From NCBI GenBank assembly GCA_038277395.1, contig CM076197.1, forward strand, positions 99,474,442 through 99,538,441: a stretch of DNA of 64,000 nucleotides, given 5' to 3'. Position numbers and translations under genes: made by a program. The DNA comes from Dryocosmus kuriphilus. Lineage: Eukaryota > Arthropoda > Insecta > Hymenoptera > Cynipidae. The notes beneath the pieces were generated by a model. That model saw only the letters and a program-made list of their open reading frames with translations, ran no database searches and was not told the DNA's origin. This document shows positions 11,250-22,936 of the stretch, in pieces; position 1 is the stretch's first letter, and the number at the start of each line of letters is the position of its first letter.

Positions 11250-12030
11250 AAATGAGAGAATTGTTCGAAAAGAAAGTTCCAACTTAATATTTTTTTTTTT
11301 TTTTAATATTTTACAGGCTATTAAAGAATTTATGTTTAAAAAAAGTACTGTTGAAATAGGACTGAAGCACCGAAAAAGTTCAAACTTTGTCGTGTTTGAA
11401 CAGAACTTTTTTAGGACAAAAGTATCGGAAAAGTTATATTTTATTATATTTCTTCAAAATGTGTACAAGTGCTCATGAAATTTATTTCCAAAGGAAATCT
11501 TGTTGAAACAGGATACATTTATAACTTTTTTTAGTATTTTTGTCTCAAAAATTAATTACGAATTTGCTAAATTTCAAAATAAATGAAGTGGGACTTTTCC
11601 GGTACTTTTGTCTTTAAAAAGTCCGGCTGAAGCAGGACATATTTGGAAAATTTTTGATATTTCAGTCTATTTCAGCTGTAATTTTTTGGGACAAAAGTAT
11701 CGAGAAAGTCCTACTTCTTTTTTTTTTATATGAAATTTTCACAAGTGATCATGCGATTTATGTCTCCAAAAATTCTTATTGAAACAGGACATATTTTGAA
11801 ATTTTTGGATACTTGTAAACATTTCGAAAAAATTATAATTTTTTTTTTTTTAGTACTTTCGTCTCAAAAATTAATTATGGCTTGCTAAAATGCCACAAAA
11901 AAATGAAGCAGGACTTTTTTAGTACTTTTGTCCTAAGAAAGGCCTGTTGAAACAGGACATATTTGGAACTTTTTTGGTACATTAACCTATTTCAGCCAAA
12001 CTTTTTGTGGACATAATCTCCATCAGCGCT
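11250..12030. repeat. Foldback 'F' repeat block, copy 1 (diverged)
   Basis: The first half carries words such as TTTTTAGGACAAAAGTATCGG and the second half their inverse (GTGGGACTTTTCCGGTACTTTTGTC). These alternate with GTTGAAACAGGACATA and ACAAGTGCTCATG segments. The same vocabulary builds the larger blocks at 17135-19590 and 59823-62587. No termini are recognisable here. Confidence 0.55.
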
Positions 12031-12099
12031 TGCAAAAATTAAATAAAAAATATTAAATCGGAACTTCTATTCAATTATTAAATTTAGTTCCAAATGATT

Positions 12100-12600
12100 T
12101 AAGGATTAAGTCTATCCTGCTTTGACATGTTTGTTCATATAGAAATCAATAGAAACAGATAGCATTGCTTAAGTGGGGGAAAGGGTTTAATTTGGGCAGA
12201 AATAGATAGAATAATTGGAAAGATAAGTAGGAATAGCTCCAATAGAAAAAGATTCAAGGAATTATAATATTTATTCGGACGAGTTTAGAATACACATTTA
12301 GGAATAGGATAGGACGAGATAGAACAAAATAGGATAGGATAGAATTTGATAGGATAAAATGCCAGAATAGCTTGAAAGGGAAGTAGCATAAAGTTTAATA
12401 GGATCATAAAAAAAAGCATTACTTCAAATCGACTGCTCCATACAATATGGAATAAAGTTCGTGTCAGTTCATATAAAAAAAATCAGTTTTCAGTTGTTCT
12501 GTATATGAAATCAAGTCAATTTTTATCGATAAGACGCACGTAATAAGATTCCAGGGAATTCTCTGAAATATGTACTATTGCATCGAATTTGTTAATATTT
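12100..12600. other. AT-rich DNA with a degenerate AGGAT-rich stretch
   Basis: Around 12295-12365 the words AGGATAGG and GGATAGAA recur irregularly (simple repeat). The rest shows nothing recognisable. Confidence 0.35.
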
Positions 12601-12639
12601 AATGATGTGCTGTAGAACGGTATGTTTATTTTATGGCAA

Positions 12640-13560
12640 AAAAATAGGTCAAGCAGGAACGTGGTGAGAAAAATTGGCACGTGGGAAATTTAGAGGTTAG
12701 GAAGAACTTGATAAGGAGATATAGGCGCGTGCGCGAAAATTCAATGGAAAATTTGACTCGAGTGGTCAAGAGGAACTCGGTGAGGTGTGCCAAGAAAAGG
12801 GACCAAGAAGAGAAATGTACCGAAGAGGAAAGAAGAGAGCAATATCGTTTGACAGCAAGCAAAGGGAAGTAACGGTAGAGACAGAGATGGAGGTCAAGGT
12901 GAAAGCTAAGAAAGGAGTGAGTAAGAAGGACGGGAAGTTAGAGCGAATGGAGGTGATTGCTTGGAAGAGGGAACTAAGAAATTCTATGGTAGAGGAGTTG
13001 GCAAAGGAACCGAAGAGAGGCAGGGAAAAAGACAGAATATTTTAAGGGAAAAAGATACAAGAGTTACAGGAGGAGATAGGAGGACTTAAGTCTTAGAATC
13101 TTTGAAAACGGCAGCTGAAGACGGATATCTGGGGATGGAAAAGGAGTCGCGTCGGGGTTCTGATACAAATGGGATCGAGAAGAGGAAAAGCAGAAGTTAT
13201 GAAAGGAAGAAAAAAGCTGAAAGAAGACTTATTTCTGTATGAAATACTCACGGAAAGAGAAAATCAAGTGAAAAGATGGATAAAAGAGGAAGTGAAGAAA
13301 TGGGAGAATAAAGGACTGGAAGTGTGAATTCGAAAGCACTAGGTAAAAACTGGGAGCAGTGGGAATAGAACGAAGAAAAAGGAGAAATGATTATATTCAG
13401 AGTGGAATACGATACCATCGAAGGTAGCAAAAAGAGCAAGAGGATGGTGAGAAGAAACGAGGAAGGCGGGGAAGAGGAGGAGGAAAGTGGTCCAGCAGTG
13501 AAAAGGGAAAAGTGATGAGGATAGTGGAATGTGGGGAGGGATATGAAGAATAAAGAAACT
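12640..13560 (+). pseudogene. Old non-LTR retrotransposon ORF1 remnant
   Basis: Purine-rich, Lys/Glu-rich frames are broken by many stops. One readable stretch at about 13190-13325 gives AEVMKGRKKLKEDLF..LTERENQVKRW.KEEVKKWENKGLEV. This parallels the EVMRKKKALRGRKERI..WRERRKRW segment at 15630-15720, the end of the RNA-binding domain of an L1-type ORF1 protein. I take it as a more decayed copy of the same element type. The exact limits are uncertain. Confidence 0.4.
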
Positions 13561-14880
13561 AAGGTGGAAAAGAGGTATTAATTAAAAGCAGGAAAATATA
13601 ATGGTGGTAGAAGACTGTAAGGAGTGAGAAGGTATATGCTATATGGATTTGTATAAAGGAGAAATAAAAGTATGTTTATTGGTTTAAGAGAATGCAGAAG
13701 AGAAGAATGAAAGATATATTGGATAATGAAAATAAGTGAAAAATTGTAAATTTGTCGACGAATAATATGTGATAGTATTAAGAAAAGTATAGTACATTTG
13801 GGGGTTTGTTGTAAAAAGTATGGAAGGATTAGACTCGAAGGAGAAGAATGGGTATAGCTTTTAAATTTTGTTTTGATTGGCTTTTTCTAATTTATGAAAT
13901 AAATGTATGTAGTTACATTCTGTACTCTGATTTTGATTTTTTCCAGATATTACTTAGAGGTAAAAGTTAGTTAAGGAATCATAAAATGCCTCGTCTTGAC
14001 GCAATCCAAGGCAAAATTAAAATGTAGTTAGGTTAGTGATACCAAAAGCTCGTCAGTATGTTAGATTATTGGTTAGATTCATTTAAAATTTTCAATTGAT
14101 TGGAGGTTATGAAACAGAAAAAAAAAAACTGAAACCTGGTCCATTGTAGGGACTTACTAAACTTGATTCTTTATTGTCAGGAGTAGTGCCAATAGGGATT
14201 GAAATAAAAAGTGCACAAGTTGGATAGAAATTGAGGTAGGGAAGATCGATGGTACATATAGTTTATCAGTATACACTGGATAATGTGTATTTTTCAACAG
14301 TTGGAATGAAATTGATAAACTTTTAATATTCTTACAAAAAATACTTTGAGTATACTTCGGGCTTCCGTTTCCGGCGCTGATAGTGATGGGACGCTTGTGG
14401 AAATTTGAGCGATCGTTTTGGCTTTGGAGGTGAATAAGGGTTGTGTGGGGTAAAAAAGAGGGTTGTGAGTAGACTTATGGCAATTGGTATGTGGGAGGAA
14501 TGAGTGGAAGGGTCGCGGAAGGTGGAAGAAGAGAAAAAGTGAGAAAAAGTGGTGCATGCTGAAGAGTGAGGTTAGGTTTGAAGTTAGTTAGTTAGTTAGT
14601 TAGTTAGTTTGGTGGACAGAGAGTAGGGTAGTGAAGTTGTACGAGACTGGGGAGATGGATGGTGAGATAAGGTCTGGTTATTGATAATTACTACTGTCTT
14701 TTTATGTGGAAATAGTGCGAAGGATGAAGGTCGGGTGAGGAGCGTGGGGAGCGGAGCTAGAGGTTGATAAGTGGCGCGGGAGACCAGTGGGTAAGGTAGG
14801 AGAGTAGCAGGCCCCAGGGTAACAGGCCGAGTACGAGGAGATGAAGGCAACAGAACGTTAGAAGGCAATAAGTGCCCGAA
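13560..14880. other. Purine-rich non-coding stretch between ORF1 remnants
   Basis: G/A-rich on the plus strand like the LINE remnants on both sides, perhaps untranslated or eroded LINE sequence. It includes the AGTT tetranucleotide run at 14582-14608. No frame could be supported. Confidence 0.3.
14582..14608. repeat. (AGTT)n microsatellite
   Basis: About six uninterrupted AGTT units. Confidence 0.9.
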
Positions 14881-14912
14881 GAAGGGAATTAGAGACTGAG
14901 ACCCAGTGTGCA

Positions 14913-15932
14913 ATGAATGAAGTGGTGAGCCGGGCAGGCAGGACTAGTGGCGGCGACGCAGAGAGGTTAGAGTTTGGCAAGTCAATTGGTAAGGTGTTAG
15001 AGTCAAGTAAGGCCGTGAATAAGGCATTAGATAAGACAAAGGACACAATGGAAAATATGTTCCGAGAGTTAGAGAAGTTAGTGAGTAAGGGGATAGCGGA
15101 AGAGAAGGAACATGGGAGTGGAACAGAGGGGATAGTCATAAAGATAAAAGAGAAATGGGAGAAATGGGAAAAGTGCTGGAAGAAAGAGAAGAAAAAAGTG
15201 TGGCAAAAGTTAGAGAGGTTGGAGGAGGGACAGAGAAAAAAGCAGGAAGAGGGGAGAAAGGTAATAAGGCAGGTAGAAGAGAGGGTACGTAACTTAGAAT
15301 GCAGAGCTGAACGTCAAGATAATCGTGAGGAAATAGGTAGAGGGGACGGGGAAGAGGGAAATGTGAACTTGAAGGGGGAGAATGAGAAAATGAAAAGTAG
15401 ATTACGTGGTTTAGAAAGGAAAATGGAGGGGTTTGAAAGGGAAAAGAAAAGGAGAAATGTCGTTATAAAAGGATTGCAAGTAGAAAGCGAAACGGGAAAG
15501 AAGGAGGTAGAGAAACTTTGAGGGACATAGGAGCAAATATCAGGGTGCAAGAAATAAAGGGGGTGGGTAACAAGACAGGAGGAAAAGCGAGGATGTACGT
15601 AGTCAAGATGGGAAGTGAAGTGGAGAAGAGAGAGGTAATGAGGAAAAAGAAGGCGCTTAGGGGAAGAAAAGAAAGAATTGATGAAGATGTGGCATGGAGG
15701 GAGAGAAGGAAAAGATGGCTAATTGGAGAGAGGGCTTGGGAGAAGAGGAGGAAAGGGAATAGAGTTGGGTTTGGGAGAGACAGGTTGTAGGTGAATGAGA
15801 CGGTGTGGATATGGGACGAAGAGAGAGAGGAGTTGAAAATAGGTGAGCAGCCTCAATGTCGAAGGGGAGCAGAGGTGAGTAAGAACAGAGTAGAAGCTCC
15901 GCGGTTTGCAAACGAGATAAGGGGAAGAATGT
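14913..15932 (+). pseudogene. Non-LTR retrotransposon ORF1 protein (coiled coil plus RRM-like domain), broken
   Basis: ATG at 14913 opens 202 residues rich in Lys/Glu heptads (about residues 15-130, a likely coiled coil), leading to KRRNVVIKGLQVE. A 1-bp loss at about 15519 shifts the frame (EKL / LRDIGANIRVQEI). The second piece ends in-frame at TAG 15788 and stays readable as VNETVWIWDEEREEL to TGA near 15932. The order coiled coil, RNxxIxGL, then K..VMRKKKALRG and WRERRKRW matches L1-type ORF1 proteins, which bind RNA and chaperone retrotransposition. An ORF2-like start follows. The strand is strikingly purine-rich. Family fit is by layout, not by a search. Confidence 0.65.
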
Positions 15933-15954
15933 GAGGAGAAGGGAAAGAGAGTGT

Positions 15955-16030
15955 GAAAAGGGGATTAAAGTAGTTTTTTGGAATGTGCTAGGGATGGATG
16001 AACAAATTGGAAAGGCTGAGAGAAAGAGCA
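15955..16030 (+). pseudogene. Start of ORF2 (endonuclease) of the same LINE, truncated
   Basis: The frame reads GIKVVFWNVLGMDEQIGKAE. The VFWNV.G start is the first conserved block of the APE-type endonuclease that opens ORF2 in such non-LTR elements. Homology stops within about 25 residues, so the element is truncated here. Confidence 0.45.
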
Positions 16031-16139
16031 GGTCATACAGGGTAGAGAAAAGTCAAAATGATTCGTATAAAGACAAAAGAAAAGTCAGTATAGTCGCGAA
16101 TTAATAATAGGATAAGGTAGAAATAAGTATTTGTAAAAT

Positions 16140-17130
16140 CTACGCTGGATGTAAAGATGTGATGGTTATGTAAAGACTCTCAATCCCGTAAAAGGGAGAG
16201 AGTATAAATAAATAAACGAACTTTGAGTTTACTTCTTGTACAAAATTATTGCAATACATTAATGTCACTCCTATTGTTAAAAAGTTCGCATTATCCAGTG
16301 TGTCCCAGTCTCCCACATACAATTTTTTAATTCTTTCCCCTTAACAGTGAGATCTTCTTAATTTTGGTGAAAGAGCTAAAGAAAGTAGAATATAGGATCT
16401 GGGGAAGGTTTGATGTAAAAAATTAAGGGTAGAGACGATGAAAGATAAAGTGGACTTGGGCGACTCGATTGCGAATCTCGGACTCGCATATCGATTCCCG
16501 GTGCCAAACAACGCGGAACGGCGAGACTCTGCAAACTAATTCTAATCTGGTGGTACCGACAAATCGTTCGCCATAAATCCTGAGGCAAGAAACCAACGCC
16601 AAGACGTTTCGTAATCGAAGATAAACCATCCCCTTTCCTGGCGATGGGAGCTAGTGTGGGAGAGAACTATCGTGGGGCTATCGAAGTTGAAGTAGGAAGG
16701 AAGACCAGTGGGAGGCAAACAGACCCGCAAGGGGGATGACGTCCTGGCTAACTCACTAGATAAATCAGAGATCCCGTCGAGAGAGAACCTTGCACACATG
16801 GAATACCCTACACGCTGCGATACGTTCTCACGGTGGAAACCACGCTGATAAAGGATTTAAGGAATCCCCCAAGTGAATGAGAAACAATCGTGTTTATCTC
16901 TAGTTTAAGATACTTGACATTCTGGAAAAATATAGAGAGAGGGATAGACGAGAATAGGAAGAGAGGAAAATTATGGAAAATTGATTGTGACTTTTTCTAC
17001 AGCAAGGTGCAAATAGATAATCTGTATATGTCATTAATAGGGAAAGTAATTATTGCATCTTGTAAAGGGCGTGAAATTGAGTTTATTTTTACGTGAGATG
17101 AATATAGTATATTGTGTAACAAGTACAAAA
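16140..17130. other. Non-coding stretch, GC-richer at 16440-16860
   Basis: Unclassified. Around 16480-16506 the sequence ACTCGCATATCGATTCCCGG is reminiscent of a tRNA-derived SINE B-box region but does not fold convincingly. It may be retroelement untranslated sequence. No gene is supported. Confidence 0.3.
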
Positions 17131-17134
17131 AGTA

Positions 17135-19590
17135 GCCCGAGCAAAAAAAAAAAAAGTTCCATTCGGATGCCGGATAAAGTCCCACTAAAGTACTGGGTAT
17201 GAGACAAATTAGTACTTAGGTACCAACTTTTCTTCAAATTTTTTAAAAGTTCTTATATGGACAAAAAAACAAAAAAAAAAGTTGCATTTCCTTTTTTTTT
17301 TCGTACATTTTTACAAGTGCGCATGGGATTTATGTCCTAAAAAATTACTGTTTAAAAAAGACTAAAGTACTAAAAAAGCTTAAAACGTGTCCTGTTCCAG
17401 GAGAACCTTTTTAGGACAAAGGTACCGGAAAAGTCCTAATAGATCTTTAAAAAAATATGCTTGCAAGTCCTTTTTATTTTTGGCACAAAAGTACAAGAAA
17501 AGTTCCATTTAATTTTTTTTGAAAGTTTTTACAAGTTCTAATGGGATTTATTTCCAAAGAAGATACTGCTGAAATAGGACCAATGTACCAAAAAGGTTCA
17601 AAACACTTCCGTTTTCAGGATGATTTTCTTAGGACAAAAGTATCAGAAAAGTCCCACTTCATGTTTTAAAGAATGTTTGCAAGTCTTATTTAATTTTTTT
17701 TCAAAATTTGTACAAATATTCATAGGATTTATGTTCCAAAAAGGTCCTTTTAATTAATTTTTGAAACAAAAGTTCTAGAAAAGTTCTATTTTTTTTCAAC
17801 ATTTTTACAAGTTCTCATGGGATTTAACTCCAAACAAAATACTTTTGAGACAGGACTAATATACCAAAAAAATTTTTAAAAACGTCCTATTTCAGGAGGA
17901 CCTTTTTTTAGAACAAATATGCCGAAAAAGTCCCACTTTATTTAAAAAAATTTTTCCAAGTTCTATTTGGGGTTATATCACTTTTGAGCCTCCAAAAATA
18001 GGGTCACCTTTATGATTTATTTTCAGTCAAATAAAAATATTTTTTTTTTGTAAATTGCAAAATGGCAGCTTAATATTGTTTTACATATAAAAAACCTTTT
18101 TTTTCGAAGGTCGTCCGCAGCAGAAAATCCTAAAAGTTCAGATTTGCACCTGGAATTAAAAATCAAATATTTTCTTAATATTTCTAAGATTGCCCAGGGG
18201 AATGCCCAAGATTATAAAAAAATATTGATTTTTGTAAAAATGGTGAGAATTTGAATGTAAAACACGATTTTCACCTCAAAAAAATGACTTTAATTTGTTT
18301 AACTAATAAACAATTTTTAACCAATTTGAAAAATCGTGGGTACTTCTCTAGATAATTAAATAGTCTTTTATTTAAAACACAAATGTCAGAACGAGAGAAG
18401 AGAAGTTTCACTTCAATAAGATTCGTGCCGCAGGCGGTTGAAAATTATTGAAATAGCGTGTTCTGCCGATTTCAAAAAGTCGGTTTTAAGAAAAACGCGT
18501 TTAAAGAGTTTCATCACTTTTGAGCCTCTAAAAATAGTGTCACTTTTATGATTTATTTTCAGGCATATAACAAAACGCAAAGCAATTAAAATTTATAGAG
18601 TTTATTGACTAATATATTAACTCTATAAAAAAAACTTTTTGTTAAGAAATACAAAATGGCGGCTGAGTATTGCCGTGTCTAAAAAAAATTTTTTTTGAAG
18701 GTCGTCCGCGGCAGGAAATTCTAAAAAAGTCGGATGACTTTTTTGAGGCACTTTTCGGGCCCGGCCCCATAAAAAACTTATTGGACATCATTCTTGGGTC
18801 CCTAAGAAACCTTCTTATGCAAAAAAAATGATCTTTTGCAAACGCAAAGGTGATACCCCTTAATTTTTGGGACAGAAGCACAAAAAAAGTTCAATTTCAT
18901 TTTTTTTTCAACATTTTTACAAGTGCTCATAGGATTCATGTTGAAAGAAGGTCCTTCTAACTAATGTTTTTGATAAAAGTACAAGAAAAGTTCAATTTAA
19001 TTATTTTTTCAAAAATTTTAAAAGTTCTAATGGGATTTATCTCTAAAAAAAAAGTATATTTGAATTAGGACTCAAATTTCAAAAAAGTGCAAAACAAGTC
19101 CTGTTTCAGGAGGACTTTCTTAGGACGAAAATACCGGAAAAGTTCCACTTCATTTTTTAAAAATTTTTGCAAGTAATTCATTTTTAAGACATAAGTACTA
19201 GAAAAGTTCTATTTCAATTTTTTCAAATTTTTTACAAGTGCTCTTGGAATTTATGCCCTAAAAAGGTCCTGCTGAAACAGGGAAGGTTTTGAACTATTTT
19301 GGTACCTTCGTTCTATTTCAGCAATCCTTTTTAAAGACATAAATACCATGAGAACTTGTAAAGTTTTGAAAAAATAAAATTGAACTCTTCTTGTACTTGT
19401 TTTCCAAAAATGAAATAGATCTTACAAATATTTTTAAAAAATGAAGTGAAACTTTCCCGGTACTTTTGTCCTGAAAAAGTCCTTCTGAAACAGAAAGTGT
19501 TTTTAACTTTTTTGGTACGTTAGTCCTATTCCAGCAGTACTTTCTTTAAAAATAAATCCCATAAGAACTTGTAAAAAATTTTTGTCATTT
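17135..19590. repeat. Foldback 'F' repeat block, copy 2
   Basis: It opens with CCCGAGC, an A run and GTTCCATTCGGATGCC, the same terminus as the block at 59823. The first half repeats units containing AGGACAAAAGTACCGGAAAAG and CCTGTTTCAGGAGGAC. The last part (about 19240-19590) carries their inverse, such as CTTTCCCGGTACTTTTGTCC. The centre is interrupted by another element (17969-18859). The right terminus is missing. No coding capacity. I interpret it as a foldback-type transposon or long-TIR MITE. Confidence 0.6.
17969..18859. mobile_element. TIR element inserted in F copy 2
   Basis: It starts GGGGTTATATCACTTTTGAG and ends in the inverse (CGCAAAGGTGATACCCC), so TIRs are about GGGGTATCACYTTTG. 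Two direct internal repeats (about 17976-18135 and 18512-18725) share CACTTTTGAGCCTC.AAAAAT, TTATGATTTATTTTCAG and GAAGGTCGTCCGC.GCAG. F-type sequence resumes on both sides. No protein is encoded. Confidence 0.5.
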
Positions 19591-19599
19591 TGATACCAA

Positions 19600-20180
19600 A
19601 AGAAGCAGTTTGTATGGAAGCGATTTTAGAAAAAAGTTCTAAGTCCTTTTTTGGACCATCCTAATCTTCCAATTAACAATGTGTAAAGAATTGAAATATA
19701 AACTTTACCTCAATGTTCTATATAAATTGAACTCTATAGAATTATGGATGCTGGCATAACAATGTGTGCAATATTGTGAATGTAAGACAACATGGCAGGC
19801 ATATTTTGTCTGAATCGTCATCCATTTCGGAGCGATTGTTCGTCCCGGACAACGCGGTCCTAGTGCTCGATGTCCATAAACCATACATCATCGGAATTGA
19901 AACATTTCCTTATTATTACCGCTGTCTCGGATGGATTAATTTCTCGGTGTTATAAACAGCCTCTCGCGAACCTCTCGAATGGCTCCGTTACATGAGACTT
20001 TACTCAGGTCACCCAAGCACGAGAAGGGCTCATCTTTGTTTAAATTGGACTCGCTGTCATCCCTATTTCGACTCGCCTGCTTCTGACATATCGCAGAATA
20101 ACGATTTCTCTATTCTACACAGTTTATACTTATCCTATTGTTCAATTATTACCTCGTTTATGAAAGCTTACTTATGTATG
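19600..20180. other. Non-coding, nothing recognised
   Basis: Moderately AT-rich single-copy-looking DNA between the F block and the first mariner. No supported gene. Confidence 0.3.
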
Positions 20181-20182
20181 TA

Positions 20183-21105
20183 CGAGGTGTGATCAAAAAG
20201 TAAGGTGACTTTTTGAATTTCGCGGGATGCGTACAGTCGATATTCGTTTTCTATTTTTCTTATGTTGGTACACTCGTCACAAACACATTTGCACAGTTTC
20301 AGCTATATAGCATTTTTTGTTTGTTTGTGAGAGGCATAAAGGTTAGAAGTGTGTTGCGTGCTCGGCGCTTTTCTGCTGTCAAAAAAAATGGATCAAAGAA
20401 TTTACATCCAATTTTGTGTAAAAAATGGAATTAAGTGCTCCAAAACACTTGAAATGTTGACAGTGGCATACGGTGTGTGCACTCTGAGTAAAAAAAATGT
20501 TTATAAGTGGTACAAGCTCTTTCGGGAAGGTCGAGAAGATGTTATTGACGAAGCTCGCCCTGGACGTCCCAGCACGTCAACAACTGATGAAAACGTTGAA
20601 GAAGTGAAGAAAATAGTGTTGGCGAATCGTCGAATTACCATTAGAGAAGTTGCTGATGATGTGCCGTTTGCGTGAAGCAATACGAAAAAAACGTCCGGAA
20701 TTGTGGAAAAACCAGTCATGGTTATTGCACCACGATAATGCGCCAGCTCACATGTCATTGCTTGTTCGTAATTTTTTGGCCAATAGCAACACCATAACCA
20801 TGCCTCAGCCACCGTATTTACCAGATTTGGCTCCCTGCGACTTTTTCCTGTTTCCAGAACTGAAAAGACCCATGAAGGGACTGCGTTTTGCGACAACTGA
20901 GGAGATAAAGACCGCATCGCTGGAAGAGCTGAAGGCTATACCAAAAAGTGCTTATCAGAAATGTTTTGAGGATTGGAAAAAGCGCTGGCACAAATAAATT
21001 ATATCCGAGGGGGATTACTTTGAAGGGGACAACATCAATATTGATGAATAAATAAATATTTTTTGATAAAAATAAAAAGTCACCTTACTTTTTGATCACG
21101 CCTCG
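20183..21105 (+). mobile_element. mariner element, copy 1 (923 bp, internally deleted)
   Basis: TIRs CGAGGYGTGATCAAAAAGTA are bounded by TA at 20181 and 21106, the canonical mariner target duplication. Copy 3 shows that about 350 bp are missing from the middle of the transposase gene. Confidence 0.9.
20388..20997 (+). pseudogene. mariner transposase, internally deleted
   Basis: ATG at 20388 begins the helix-turn-helix DNA-binding region (FCVKNGIKCSKTLEML ... KKNVYKWYKLFREGRE) through to VEEVKKIVLANRRITIREVADDV. An internal deletion then joins a different frame that carries LREAIRKKRPELW, HHDNAPAH and LPDLAPCDFFLF to the stop near 20997. The second and third catalytic Asp of the D,D34D triad are visible; the first, in the DETW block, has been deleted. 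The junction lies within a short GTGC-like overlap, suggesting microhomology. Non-functional, but it retains both ends and could be mobilised in trans. Confidence 0.85.
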
Positions 21106-21109
21106 TATA

Positions 21110-22350
21110 TTCCCTTAAAAACTTTATCCTTGGCGGGAATTTGAAACTCAAAGATTCTATTTCCCAAAACTCGTGTGGTCTGATAACATTTTTTTTTTTT
21201 CACAAAATGAGAAAGAAAAATTATCAATGAGTTTAAGTTTGTCTCGTCTGACAGGAATAAATCGAAGGACAAGATCAAGAAAGAGTTCCGAGCGACACTG
21301 AAAGAGGGGACCATCCTTCACTTTAGACTTTTTGATTCAGAGTAATTGATTCGTGACACATTAGATGGAGCATAGAGTCCGCTTTACGAAGCGAGGGTCA
21401 GACCGACCGACCAAATCATATTCATTGGCCCATTCATCTGGAAAGATTTGTGCTACGAGTTATATTTTATTTGTTCCACGTTTCCTATACATTCATGTGT
21501 GTCTGTGTGTCTAAATACACTCGTATTGTACGAGCTCATACACACAAAACTTGAAAATAGATACTTTCTAGCTCGCTTTTGAGTCTGTGAAAAGAAAGGA
21601 GGGAAGGAGCTTTGGTCGACCGTGAACACCAGGAGCCAGGAATGTTGATCTACGAGTTCAAATTCTACCAGAATGGCCCTCTCGGTAAAACCCCGGTATT
21701 CTAATCCTAATAAATAAATATTATTAATATCCTGCTACCAGATATGAATGCCCGACTGTGATTAGATCCCATGATAGGTCCGCCTTTGATCGTTTGATAC
21801 CTGCTCGATTTCCTGGCGAATAGAATTCCTTCGAGTCAGATATTAGAATCTGTTTATTTTATTTGACAATAAATAAAAATTTATAGGTAATTAGGAAGTA
21901 GTCTTTCTAAATGGATGTGGTACGATAGTGGCAATGATATGCATAATAGGTATTGATAATGCGAGTAATGAGGAAAGTAATAGACACGGCTATGTTAATT
22001 GCCATTCGCAGTGATTAAATGGCACGTTTGAAATATCAGCAGCGATAACCCTGAAATCAAAGCAAAAGCATTTTGCGTGGCATCAATGGTTACCGGATGC
22101 GAATGAATGGAGTCGGTGCTTTTGACGTGAGCATACGCGTACGAGCTCGAATCATTGGCAGACGAGCGCATACAAAGAACTTTCTTACAAATGGCTTATT
22201 CTTTAGCGTCGACCTTGGTACTTGCTTGTAACGATGGCGATCCATCAACTTGTCACCAAAACGAATCGATGCACGATTTTTCTGATTCCCAACTCCCTGA
22301 TACAGATATCAACCTCCAGGGTGACTTCGAGCTATTAGAACCATTAGATT
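21110..22350. other. Non-coding DNA, no gene supported
   Basis: Mixed composition. The stretch 21960-22140 is less AT-rich and could be conserved non-coding DNA. A 65-residue frame ending at 22352 has no recognisable feature and is not called. Confidence 0.3.
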
Positions 22351-22936
22351 AGACAAGTATAGGGTTACCATCCGTCCTGGTTTTCCGGGACATGTCCTCT
22401 TTTTTCGCAGTCTGTCCTGGTATCCTGGTTTTTTCTTGAAAATACGCAAAATGTCCCGGTTTTTTTACGAACCCAATCTTTTTGAGAGCAAATATTTTAT
22501 TTTTCTACAATCGCAATAATTATATATTTTTGGAGATTTAGCATATTATATAGATTCCGAAAAAAATTGCTTTTAGCGATTTTTACAACTTATTGAATGT
22601 CTCAGCTAACGAGAATATAAGGGTATGGTATTTTTGAAAGTTATGAGGCTGGTTTTTGGATAAATTATGAAATTTAATATGTGTTAAAATAGCATACGAA
22701 CAAGTTGCGTTTCATTTTGGGAAAAGCAGATTTATTTTTCTGATTGTAGTTTTTCGGTGATATGAGTTGCTTTTTGAAAAAATCTGTTTAAGCATTTTGA
22801 GAGCACTAATTGAGTACTAATTAATTAGGCATCGACAAATGTGATGGCATTATTTGTTCATCTATTTCTCGATGTGTTCATGCCAGCTTAACGTTAATTC
22901 AGCGATGCTGGTCATTTAAAAAAAAAATTTTAAGGC

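Noticed and set aside
16450..16520. Possible tRNA or tRNA-derived SINE
   Set aside because: There is a B-box-like word, but no acceptor stem pairing or convincing cloverleaf.
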